Shown here: positions 26,162 to 33,759 of the stretch, piece after piece | Position numbering within the stretch: position 1 is the first letter of the stretch | Layout of the letters: the number at the start of each line of letters is the position of its first letter | NCBI GenBank assembly: GCA_965220505.1 | Contig: CBDCQE010000001.1 | Coordinates: 1,116,001 to 1,180,000 of the forward strand | DNA: 64,000 nucleotides | Source: Bin87 sp965220505 | Lineage (GTDB): Bacteria > Chloroflexota > Dehalococcoidia > Lucifugimonadales > UBA3495 | Direction of reading: 5' to 3' | Program-made: the position numbers and the translations under genes | Notes under the pieces: generated by a model | The model's database searches: none | What the model was told of the DNA's origin: nothing | What the model saw: the letters and a program-made list of their open reading frames with translations, nothing else

Positions 26162-26674
26162 ATGTCGGTAACGGCTATCAAAGTTGCTATTTTGAAGGCT
26201 CGGAAACAACTGGAATTATTTGATCGGCATGATTACGAGTACAACGAAACTACAACCCGTTACGTGCTGATCGACCCTCTGGTCCGAGCCTCGGGGTGGG
26301 ACATACACGATCTGGACCAATGCACCTTCGAATGGAGTATGCCAAGGCGCAGCCCCATCGGGAGGTCGGACTACGTGCTGTGGGACTCGGACGATGAAAG
26401 TGTCATTGTGATAGAAGCCAAAAGCATAGGCATAGCCCTGAAGACCCGCCCACCGTCAATAGAGCGCAAACTGGCAGGGTACACTCGGGGAATGAAACGC
26501 GGTGTTGCAGTGCTGACCAACGGCCTATGTTGGCACCTATACGAACTGGATTCCAGTCGCAGGGCGTTCAAGAACAAGCATGTGGCAGAGGTGGATATTC
26601 GGGAAGGCTATGGGAGCATTAGTGGTGCGGCCAAGACTTTGCATGAGTGGCTGAACAAAGATCGATGGCGGTAG
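26162..26674 (+). CDS. PD-(D/E)xK nuclease-like protein related to HsdR N-terminal domain
   Basis: 170 residues. DYVLWD followed by VIVIEAKSIG gives the D...ExK catalytic pattern of restriction-endonuclease-fold proteins. The preceding RYVLIDPLVRASGWD and the following LTNGLCWHLYEL are characteristic of the N-terminal nuclease module of type I restriction R subunits and stand-alone relatives. No helicase, HsdM or HsdS genes are nearby, so this is a solitary domain. It lies directly before a HicBA pair, a typical accessory or defence-type neighbourhood. Biological role unknown. Confidence 0.75.
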   Translation: MSVTAIKVAILKARKQLELFDRHDYEYNETTTRYVLIDPLVRASGWDIHDLDQCTFEWSMPRRSPIGRSDYVLWDSDDESVIVIEAKSIGIALKTRPPSIERKLAGYTRGMKRGVAVLTNGLCWHLYELDSSRRAFKNKHVAEVDIREGYGSISGAAKTLHEWLNKDRWR

Positions 26675-26709
26675 CGGTTCCGGTCTGAACTGCGCAGGGA
26701 GATGTAGAA

Positions 26710-26916
26710 GTGGACGAGCTCGTTTTTGAGGTTACCGAGGCCGTCGAGGGCGGATACGATGCGCGGGCTGTTGGGCACAGCATCTTCACGCAGGGGAACG
26801 ATTGGGCAGACCTGAAAGCGATGGTGAAGGATGCGGTGCTTTGTCATTTTGATGATGACGAGTTGCCCGCCGCAATTCGGCTACACTTGGTGAAGGATGA
26901 AGTCATGATCGTATGA
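26710..26916 (+). CDS. hicB: HicB-family antitoxin-like protein
   Basis: 68 residues, GTG start with GGAGAT upstream. The sequence (LVFEVTEAVEGGYDARAVGHSIFTQG in part, DLKAMVKDAVLCHF) is the partial RNase H-like fold of HicB/UPF0150 proteins, without a C-terminal DNA-binding domain. Its stop overlaps the downstream hicA start as ATGA. The antitoxin gene precedes the toxin gene, the less common hicBA order. It would neutralise HicA by direct binding; transcriptional autoregulation would need another protein. Confidence 0.75.
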   Translation: MDELVFEVTEAVEGGYDARAVGHSIFTQGNDWADLKAMVKDAVLCHFDDDELPAAIRLHLVKDEVMIV

Positions 26917-27167
26917 CGCTGCCACGTGATCTTTCGGGCGACGAGTTGGTTAGGTTGTTGCGCCGCAACTATGGATACCGCTTGATTCGGCAGCGGGGCA
27001 GCCACTTGCGATTGGCGAGCAATTTTCGTGGCACCGAGCATCGCGTGTCGGTTCCTCGTCATCGGCAATTGAATGTGGGAACATTGAGCGGCATCATATC
27101 CGACGTTGCAGAATACTTGGGTTTGACGTCCACGGAAGTGCGCCGAGTTCTGTTCGACAACACCTAA
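26913..27167 (+). CDS. hicA: HicA-family mRNA interferase toxin
   Basis: 84 residues with the dsRBD-like HicA fold. The GSHLRL motif supplies the conserved histidine, and VPRHRQLNVGTLSGII is the typical second half. HicA toxins cleave translated mRNA and are blocked by HicB. It overlaps hicB by 4 bp, which keeps the two in step. It is followed 27 bp later by an unrelated oxidoreductase gene in the same direction. The length is normal for the family. Confidence 0.85.
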   Translation: MTLPRDLSGDELVRLLRRNYGYRLIRQRGSHLRLASNFRGTEHRVSVPRHRQLNVGTLSGIISDVAEYLGLTSTEVRRVLFDNT

Positions 27168-27193
27168 TCCGTTTAGACAAAGGAGCACACGTT

Positions 27194-28036
27194 ATGTCAG
27201 TCGGAACTTCCATACCGCTGCCGGCCTACACGCTGGATCCGGCCTTCATGGCCCGCACCGCCGAGGCGTTGGGGTTTGAGTCGATCTGGTACGCGGAGCA
27301 CCCTATCCTGCCGGTGCAGAGCGCCAGCCAGTTTCCATCGGGGGGCGAGATACCGTGGACCTACGCCCACTTCGCCGACCCGTACATCGCGCTGGCGCGG
27401 GCTTCCGGGGCCACCAGCACCATCAAGCTGGGGACCGGCATCACCCTGGTGCCGGAACGGAACCCGTTGATGCTGGCTAAAGAGATCGCCACCCTGGACC
27501 GGGTCAGCGGCGGGAGGTTCCTCTTTGGCATCGGCGCCGGCTGGAACCGGGAAGAAACCGAGATATTCGGTGGAGACTTTGACCACCGCTGGACGCAAAC
27601 CCGGGAAGCCGTTGATGTGATGAAAGAACTGTGGACCAAGGACGAGGCGGAATTCCACGGGACGTACTACGATTTTCCGCCGGTCAAGTCCAACCCCAAA
27701 CCGGTTCAGGACCCTCACCCGCCGGTGATACTGGGCGGACTGGCGCGCCGGGTGTTGCAACGGGTCGCGACCTGGGGCGACGGCTGGCTACCTAATCGGA
27801 TCACGCCGGCCGAGGTGGAGGAGAGCCGCAAACGGTTGGACGAGTTGGCCGAAGCGAGAGGGCGTGACCCTAAATCGCTGACGATCTCAGTGTACGGTCA
27901 GGCTCCGGACGGGCAGTTGGTGCAGGATTTCCTGAACGCGGGAGCCAACCGCGTGGTGGTGCGTCCGGAGCACTGCGAGACCGAAGCCGAGATGTCGGCG
28001 CAGATGGAGCGGATCGCGGAAGCAGTGATTCGCTGA
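27194..28036 (+). CDS. LLM-class F420/FMN-dependent oxidoreductase
   Basis: 280 residues, AGGAG before the ATG. A TIM-barrel luciferase-like monooxygenase pattern: GFESIWYAEHP near the N-terminus, IKLGTGITLVPERNPLMLAKEIATLD (in part), GRFLFGIGAGWNREE, and GWLPNRITPAEV. The last is characteristic of F420-dependent or putative F420-dependent members. It would transfer hydride or mono-oxygenate a small organic substrate in the cytosol. The next gene, MmgE/PrpD, is co-directional after 82 bp. Confidence 0.86.
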   Translation: MSVGTSIPLPAYTLDPAFMARTAEALGFESIWYAEHPILPVQSASQFPSGGEIPWTYAHFADPYIALARASGATSTIKLGTGITLVPERNPLMLAKEIATLDRVSGGRFLFGIGAGWNREETEIFGGDFDHRWTQTREAVDVMKELWTKDEAEFHGTYYDFPPVKSNPKPVQDPHPPVILGGLARRVLQRVATWGDGWLPNRITPAEVEESRKRLDELAEARGRDPKSLTISVYGQAPDGQLVQDFLNAGANRVVVRPEHCETEAEMSAQMERIAEAVIR

Positions 28037-28118
28037 ACGGCGGTCAAGGGCGATTACAGGTCGGCGGGCTGTAGAATGGTTCGCGTCGGTTCGGCCGGCA
28101 CACGCGAAGAAGAGAGGT

Positions 28119-29480
28119 ATGGAGCATATGGACCGCACCACCGAGCTGTTGAGTTCCTACGCTTGCAATCTCACCTACGAGGACCTGCCGCCCGAGGTGG
28201 TGCATCAAGTCAAGCGCACCGTTGCCGATACGCTGGGGTGCGCCGTCGGTGGCTACCTGAGCGAGCCGGCCAAGGTAGCCCGCAAGCTGGCCGGAGATGT
28301 GACGAGCAAAACCTCGGCCCGGATCCTGGGCACGTACGACCGGTCGTCGCTGGACATGGCCGGGTTCGCCAACGGGGTCATGGTGCGGTACCTGGACTGC
28401 AACGACTCGTACTTCTCCCCCGGCGGCGGCCATCCCAGCGACATGATCCCGGCGGCGCTGGCCGTGGGGGACAGCGTCGAAGCGGACGGGCGGACGATCA
28501 TAACGGCGATCGCGCTGGCCTACGAGGCATTCTGCCGCATCGCCGACCACGTGCCGGACAACCAATGGGACCAGGGCGTCCTCAGCGTGATCGGGGCGGC
28601 GTGCGCGGCCGGGAAGATCCTGGGTCTCGACGAGGAGCAGATGGGCCACGCCATTTCGCTGGCGGTGGTGCCCAACGTGCCCCTGCGCGTGACCCGGATG
28701 GGCGAGTTGTCGATGTGGAAGGGATGCGCCGCCGCGGCAGCGACGCGGGCCGGCATCTTCGCCGCACAATTGGCAGCCGAGGGCATGACCGGACCCTTTG
28801 AGCCGTTCGAGGGACGTAAGGGGTTGTGGGAGCAGGCCATCGGGTATCCCATTGAGCTTAACGCCATGGGCGGCGACGACGCTCCGTTCCGGATCACGGA
28901 CACGATCTTCAAGTTCTACCCATCGCAAATACACACGCAGGCTCCCATAGACCTGGCGATTCAGCTGCACGACCGGGTGGACGTGGGCGACATCGCGTCG
29001 ATCAAGATCCAGTCGTATCGTTCGGCGGTGAGCAGCGCGTCCACCGAGCCCGAAAAGTGGGACCCCAAGACCCGGGAAACGGCCGACCATAGCATCCCGT
29101 TCCTGGCGGCCGTGGGCCTCCGGGACGGAGAGGTCACTCCGGCCACGTTTGCGCCGGATCGCATAGCCGACTCCGGACTGCGCGCGGTCATCAACAAGAT
29201 GCGGATCGACGAGAACGCGGAGTTCACAGAGCGATACCCTGCCGAGTACAACTGCCGCATCGAGGTGATCAAGAACAACGGGCAAACCGAGGTGGCGGAA
29301 ACCAGCTTCCCCAAGGGGCATGGCAAGAATCCTCTGAGCGATGCCGACGTGGACGCCAAGTTCCGACGATTGGCCTGCCCTACGATCACTGAACAGCAAT
29401 GCGAACAGGCGCTGGAGCTGATCTGGTCGCTGGAGAACCTGCCGAATATCCAGGACATATTCGACAGCCTGGTGGTGTAA
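28119..29480 (+). CDS. MmgE/PrpD family protein (2-methylcitrate dehydratase-like)
   Basis: 453 residues; the start ATG 28119 has AGAGAGG upstream, and a second ATG lies three codons on. The all-helical MmgE/PrpD fold is seen from VKRTVADTLGCAVGG, RYLDCNDSYFSPGGGHPSD, and FKFYPSQIHTQAPIDLA. Family members dehydrate 2-methylcitrate or isomerise related tricarboxylates; many environmental paralogues have unknown substrates. Nothing else of the methylcitrate cycle lies here. Confidence 0.87.
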   Translation: MEHMDRTTELLSSYACNLTYEDLPPEVVHQVKRTVADTLGCAVGGYLSEPAKVARKLAGDVTSKTSARILGTYDRSSLDMAGFANGVMVRYLDCNDSYFSPGGGHPSDMIPAALAVGDSVEADGRTIITAIALAYEAFCRIADHVPDNQWDQGVLSVIGAACAAGKILGLDEEQMGHAISLAVVPNVPLRVTRMGELSMWKGCAAAAATRAGIFAAQLAAEGMTGPFEPFEGRKGLWEQAIGYPIELNAMGGDDAPFRITDTIFKFYPSQIHTQAPIDLAIQLHDRVDVGDIASIKIQSYRSAVSSASTEPEKWDPKTRETADHSIPFLAAVGLRDGEVTPATFAPDRIADSGLRAVINKMRIDENAEFTERYPAEYNCRIEVIKNNGQTEVAETSFPKGHGKNPLSDADVDAKFRRLACPTITEQQCEQALELIWSLENLPNIQDIFDSLVV

Positions 29481-29601
29481 CGCGGAGGACCGGGTTTCTG
29501 CGGGTCCCGCCAGCGATTTACGGACTGAGCAATCCAGGCAGATAGGCCGGACGTATAGACGGATAACCGGGCATTATTGAACCCCTGATAATTTTGGAGG
29601 G

Positions 29602-30177
29602 GTGGTGTCAGATAACCCACATCGCGAAGACGCCCAGCGCATAGCATCAGTCGGCGCCGGCGACGAAAGAGCCCTGGAAGAGATCTATGATCGTTACGCC
29701 CAGCGGGTTTTTTCGCTGGCAGTTTCGGTCCTGAAGGACGAAGCCCTGGCCGAGGATGCCGTTCAGGAGGTGTTCACCAACATCTGGCTGAAAGCCGATA
29801 GCTACCGGCCCGAAATGGCGGCGCCGAGCACCTGGATCATGTCCGTAGCGCACCACAAGGTGGTGGACATGTACCGATCCCGTAAGCGCACCACGGATCA
29901 CACGGTGTATCCGGAGATGGACGCGCTGCACCGGATACCTGACGCTAAAATAAGCGTGGAACGCGAGGTGGAGCGCGGTTTCGATGCCAGGCTGGTACGT
30001 GAAGCGCTGCTGACCCTGCCCGAGGAGCAGAGCCGGCCCTTGTACCTCTCAGCCTGGCACGGTTACAGCCAATCAGAGATCTCCAACATGTTGGGGATAC
30101 CATTGGGGACGGTGAAGACCCGAATGCGTCTCGGGATGCAAAAGCTCAAGGCAGCGTTGGAAGCTCATGTGGTCTGA
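29602..30177 (+). CDS. ECF-type RNA polymerase sigma factor
   Basis: 191 residues. Region 2 is recognisable (YDRYAQRVFSLAVSVL, AEDAVQEVFTNIW) and region 4 carries a HTH (YSQSEISNMLGIPLGTVKTRMRLG in part). It would direct RNA polymerase to a stress-type regulon. Start GTG at 29602 or 29605, both with a TTTTGGAGG sequence just upstream. It overlaps the downstream anti-sigma gene by 11 bp, the usual arrangement for a sigma/anti-sigma pair. Confidence 0.9.
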   Translation: MVSDNPHREDAQRIASVGAGDERALEEIYDRYAQRVFSLAVSVLKDEALAEDAVQEVFTNIWLKADSYRPEMAAPSTWIMSVAHHKVVDMYRSRKRTTDHTVYPEMDALHRIPDAKISVEREVERGFDARLVREALLTLPEEQSRPLYLSAWHGYSQSEISNMLGIPLGTVKTRMRLGMQKLKAALEAHVV

Positions 30178-31264
30178 CAATCCAGGCGAAATTTACGCCG
30201 GATCGGAACACCCCGAAGGGGAACTGGCGGCCTTTGCGCTCAACGCGCTGGACGACGCCGAGTTCCAAGCGGTGTTCCACCACGTGATCCGGTGCCCGCA
30301 CTGTCAAGAGGTGCTGCTGGGTTTCCAGGAGACGGCGGCGAGGCTTACGGCCACAGCTCCGGAGGTTCCGCTGCCGGCCGGCCTGAAGCAGCGCGTGCTG
30401 ACCAACTCCATCGGCCGCAGGAGCGGCTCGGAAACGGTACGGCGCGTCGATCCTGATCCGCGCTGGTCGATGAAGCGATTGCGCCGTTGGATCGCCCCGG
30501 TGGCAGTAGGAACATTGAGCCTGTTGTTGGCTGCCTCGGTGGGTTTCATGATTTCGCAGCAGCAGGAAATCGACAGCCTGACGGCAGCGCAAGAGGAAAT
30601 GGCGACACGGCATGAAACGGTTGCACTGGCTTCGGCGAGCGCAGCGGTTGCGGCGTTGTCACCCGCAGAGGCGCCGCCACCGGAGGCGGCGCAGGCCATT
30701 GCCGAGTCGTCACCAGCGGCGACAGTGGGCGAGGTGCAGGTCGACAAGCCAGTGGGTTCAGCGAACCTGGCCAGGAACATCAACCAGGTGGAGGGTTCTT
30801 CGAGGGTTAAAGCGCAAGTCGAGGACGGAACCGAGTCCGTGGACCAGGTCAAGAAGGAAATGGCGGACATGGTCCAGGCCACCGTGCTTTCGGCCCAACC
30901 GGAAACGGAAAAGCTCCCGATGACGTCACCTTTGGGAACGGAACCGACGGCCCACGGGCTGTTGATGCTGCATCCTTCCGGCAAACGGGGCGTCCTGATG
31001 GTTTCCGGGATGCCGGCGGATACCTACCAGATCTGGCTGGTTCGCGATGACCAGCGGATGTTGATCGACCGCATCGTGGTGAACGAGGATGACGGAAGCG
31101 GCGTCAAGGACCTGGAACTGGACGAATCGGTGTTCGGGTTCCACGAGGTGGCATTGGTGCCGGACGAGCGGCACGGTCCGACGGCGCCCACGGGCGAGAT
31201 GTTCCTGAGCACTCGCATCATTGGTGGACCTCCGATGCCGCCGTCAATCTGGAGAGGGAGGTGA
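30167..31264 (+). CDS. Membrane anti-sigma factor (zinc-binding N-terminus, RskA-like C-terminus)
   Basis: 365 residues. The cytosolic N-terminus has HHVIRCPHC (H-x3-C-x2-C), the zinc-binding anti-sigma pattern. One TM helix follows (residues about 107-128). A long, low-complexity Ala/Glu-rich periplasmic segment then leads to a C-terminal RskA-type domain (YQIWLVRDDQRMLIDRI and PTGEMFLSTRI). It should hold the upstream sigma factor at the membrane until released by an outside signal. Confidence 0.87.
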   Translation: MWSDNPGEIYAGSEHPEGELAAFALNALDDAEFQAVFHHVIRCPHCQEVLLGFQETAARLTATAPEVPLPAGLKQRVLTNSIGRRSGSETVRRVDPDPRWSMKRLRRWIAPVAVGTLSLLLAASVGFMISQQQEIDSLTAAQEEMATRHETVALASASAAVAALSPAEAPPPEAAQAIAESSPAATVGEVQVDKPVGSANLARNINQVEGSSRVKAQVEDGTESVDQVKKEMADMVQATVLSAQPETEKLPMTSPLGTEPTAHGLLMLHPSGKRGVLMVSGMPADTYQIWLVRDDQRMLIDRIVVNEDDGSGVKDLELDESVFGFHEVALVPDERHGPTAPTGEMFLSTRIIGGPPMPPSIWRGR

Positions 31265-31270
31265 TGCAAC

Positions 31271-31423
31271 ATGACCAGCCAGAGAACTGTGCCTCAGGCT
31301 CCCCGTCCCCCGAGGCGTGACGACGGGCTGGACTGCGAGATCTGCGGAAACCGCATGTACGAACGCAGCTGCAAGATCATCTGCCGCAACTGCGGGTTCA
31401 CCAGGGACTGCTCAGACCCGTAG
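31271..31423 (+). CDS. 50-residue zinc-ribbon protein
   Basis: A short gene with a strong GGAGGTGA (31257-31264) overlapping the anti-sigma stop and a 6-bp spacer. The protein has CEICG, then CKIICRNCG and a final RDCSDP, i.e. two CxxC knuckles plus an extra cysteine at each end, as in rubredoxin-like zinc ribbons. The N-terminus (Arg/Pro rich) is probably disordered. It is probably the third gene of the sigma/anti-sigma operon. The function is unknown; the conserved-looking GFTRDCSDP ending suggests a real family rather than a chance frame. Confidence 0.75.
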   Translation: MTSQRTVPQAPRPPRRDDGLDCEICGNRMYERSCKIICRNCGFTRDCSDP

Positions 31424-31435
31424 CGGCCAGCGGGA

Positions 31436-32860
31436 TCAACGCTGGGGGAACGGCCACCACACCGGGGCGTTGCGCAAAGGCAGGCGCCGAAAGAGTTCCG
31501 GCTGCGCCGCGACGGCAAGGCGCATCGCCTCCAGGATCGGCTCACGGATGGACCGGTGGGCTTCGCGGGAACTGCGCAGCTTGAACAGGTGGTAGCACTC
31601 GCGGAGGTTCATCCGGGACAAGACCCGCTGGCGGTGGGCGTGGGTTACGGCGTACTGAGCCAACGCGGGGTGCTCGCCGGCCAGCGCCGAATACAGCCGC
31701 TCCGACTGGGAAACGGCCGGCTCGAATACACCGGTCAGGCCGGATTCTTTGACCAGGGGAGGCGTATCGCAGCCGTTGGCGACGGTCAGCGGCTGCCCAA
31801 GGTAGGTCTGCATCCGGTGGCGACGGAATTCCCGCATGGCGCCGTAGTCGAAGACAAACTCGAAGGTGTAGCCGGCCAGCTCAAACTCGCGGGGGGCGGC
31901 ATCGTGCGGGCCGATGTCCCGGACAGCGCCGTCGATCAGCTCTATTCGCTGCACTTCGGTCATGACTTCGGACACGGCTAGAGCGTGGCCGTAGTCGCCG
32001 CCCCGGCGGAACAGCAGGGCGGCCGCAAGCTTGCGCGTGGCGTCGCGGTCGAAATCGAGCAGCCTGACGGAGATTGACGAGGTGCCGGGCGCCGCTTCGT
32101 CCGCTGGAGCAGGTACCTGGCGGCGCCCGGCGAGGTAGGCGCTGTGATCGGCGTACTTGACGAGGGTAGGGGTGATCGAACGGCCCTGCTCACGCAACTC
32201 TGAGCCCACATCACGCTCCTCAGCCAAGTCCGAGGAGATCAATTTGCTGATGGCGTGCTCGAGCGTGCGGGCATTGGCGGTGACACCCACGTTGGTGAGG
32301 GTGGACGCGGGCAGGACGGCGCGGCACGCATCGGTAGCCTGGCGGCGCAACCGCAGGTCGTACGCGGAAGCGCGTTCGGCGTCGCGCTGCGGGTGCCGGG
32401 ACCGCAGATGGGACATGACCCCGTCGATGAGCTGGGCGTAGGCCACGAACAGCGCGCGGCATACGGACACGTACTCGGCCCGGAGAGCAGGAAGATTGTC
32501 CAGCTCCGACGGGATGTGAAAGCTCCCGGGGTCGATGACCTGGTAGCGGGAGGACTTCTCGGTGTACGACGCGAGGCGGTTATCTTCCAGGGTGTCGCAG
32601 GCCAGGCGGGAAATGTTCTCCACGGCCAGGTGAAGTATCGCGTGTTCGGCCACCGACGCATGACCGTATCCGACTACCCAGCGTTCGTTGAAGTCGGCGG
32701 CGCGTTCAGCAGACACCTGGGCGGCGATTTCGTCGAAAGGTTCGGGCCGACGGGAGGTCATCGCGAAGGTGACCGCGATTTGCTCCTCGGTGAGGTCAAG
32801 CGGCGAAAGGGGGTAGATGCGCCGTTGACTATCCGGCTGCTGGTCGGGTGGTTGCTGCAT
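31436..32860 (-). CDS. thyX: Two-domain FAD-dependent thymidylate synthase (ThyX-like)
   Basis: 474 residues, about twice a classical ThyX, from ATG 32860; a TTG at 32872 is possible. Both halves resemble ThyX. The first has GHASVAEH (66-73), R95-x2-S-x2-E-x-S-x-RY (to 106) and ARTLEH. The second has GHALAVSE, RHR (347-349), and NLRECYHLFKLR near the C-terminus. The canonical motif RHRxxSxNExSxRY is divided: the second half keeps RHR, the first keeps S..E.S.RY. ThyX makes dTMP from dUMP using methylene-THF, FAD and NADPH, with active sites between subunits, so a fused pseudo-dimer is structurally reasonable. Confidence 0.8.
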   Translation of the reverse strand: MQQPPDQQPDSQRRIYPLSPLDLTEEQIAVTFAMTSRRPEPFDEIAAQVSAERAADFNERWVVGYGHASVAEHAILHLAVENISRLACDTLEDNRLASYTEKSSRYQVIDPGSFHIPSELDNLPALRAEYVSVCRALFVAYAQLIDGVMSHLRSRHPQRDAERASAYDLRLRRQATDACRAVLPASTLTNVGVTANARTLEHAISKLISSDLAEERDVGSELREQGRSITPTLVKYADHSAYLAGRRQVPAPADEAAPGTSSISVRLLDFDRDATRKLAAALLFRRGGDYGHALAVSEVMTEVQRIELIDGAVRDIGPHDAAPREFELAGYTFEFVFDYGAMREFRRHRMQTYLGQPLTVANGCDTPPLVKESGLTGVFEPAVSQSERLYSALAGEHPALAQYAVTHAHRQRVLSRMNLRECYHLFKLRSSREAHRSIREPILEAMRLAVAAQPELFRRLPLRNAPVWWPFPQR

Positions 32861-32889
32861 ACGATCGATCAATCTCCTATCTGGAGCGC

Positions 32890-32919
32890 ATTGTAACTAC
32901 TATCGAAAAGGCCGCCCAA
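32890..32919 (-). promoter_or_regulatory. Candidate thyX promoter overlapping the neighbour's terminator
   Basis: On the minus strand, -35 TTGGGC (32914-32919), an 18-bp spacer and -10 TACAAT (32890-32895). The -35 lies inside the stem of the terminator at 32910-32933. Confidence 0.5.
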
Positions 32920-32933
32920 TTTAGCGGGCGGCC
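32910..32933 (-). terminator. Terminator of the pdh-TPP-methyltransferase operon
   Basis: An 8-bp GC-rich stem GGCCGCCC/GGGCGGCC with an 8-nt loop, followed on the minus strand by TTTTC. It lies 29 bp beyond the methyltransferase stop. Confidence 0.75.
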
Positions 32934-32961
32934 GTTCAGTAAGGGTTTTCGGACGCTGGAA

Positions 32962-33756
32962 TCAGTCGGGGCTCAGCTCACAGACAAGGACAGCCCAATG
33001 ATGGACGAACTTAAGGCGACCCTCTTCGCGGTGGGCCAGCATCCCGGTGGGCGTGCCCCCGGCGATTTCTTCCTCAAACGCCTGATGAATGGTGGCCCGG
33101 ACGTCCTCGCCGGTGGCGGTCACGTCCATCCACTCATCGAGGTCACGCACTGCTTTGTTTTCGCTGGTGGTGACGACTCTGAGCCCGGAGCGCTGCGCCA
33201 GGGCGGTCAGATCAGTCAGGCAGAAAGCGGTGGTATGCGACGGATCCCGCAAACGCTCCAGCCGGTTGTGAGTGTCGGCAATGGCAGGGTCGTCAGAGAC
33301 GGTAATGTCCACTATGGTGACCCTGCCGTTTGGCTTGCAGACGCGGCGCATTTCGCCCAGTTCGACTTCGGGGTCTTCAAAGTGGTGTACGGCGATACGG
33401 CTGATGACCAGATCGAAGGAATCGTCGGGATAAGGCAGTGAAGTGGCGTCGCCCTCATCGAAGGTAAGGTTGGCAAAACCGGAGGCGGCGGCGATCTGAC
33501 GGGCTTGTGCGAGCATCTCGGGCGTCACGTCGATACCAGTGACGTGAGAGACGTAAGGGGACAGATCCCGCGCCAGAAGACCCGTGCCGGTGGCGACATC
33601 TAAAACGGTCTCAGATCCGATGGGGCCGAGCGTATCGATGATCCACGGTCCAATCGCGCGGTTGCCTTGACCGCCGATTGACTGCTCGAAACGGGAAGAT
33701 TGGATGCGAAATTGTTCGCGAACCGTTTCGGTGTGACGGCTGTGGTCGGTGGACAT
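32962..33756 (-). CDS. Class I SAM-dependent methyltransferase
   Basis: 264 residues. Motif I VLDVATGTGLL, the post-I acidic residue in GIDVTPEML, and DLVISRIAVHHFEDP identify a Rossmann-fold small-molecule or ubiquinone/menaquinone-type methyltransferase (UbiE/Methyltransf_11-like). AGGAG lies 7-8 bp before the ATG, at the very end of the upstream TPP enzyme gene (3-bp gap), so it is the last gene of the operon. The acceptor substrate is unknown. Confidence 0.85.
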   Translation of the reverse strand: MSTDHSRHTETVREQFRIQSSRFEQSIGGQGNRAIGPWIIDTLGPIGSETVLDVATGTGLLARDLSPYVSHVTGIDVTPEMLAQARQIAAASGFANLTFDEGDATSLPYPDDSFDLVISRIAVHHFEDPEVELGEMRRVCKPNGRVTIVDITVSDDPAIADTHNRLERLRDPSHTTAFCLTDLTALAQRSGLRVVTTSENKAVRDLDEWMDVTATGEDVRATIHQAFEEEIAGGTPTGMLAHREEGRLKFVHHWAVLVCELSPD

Positions 33757-33759
33757 CGG

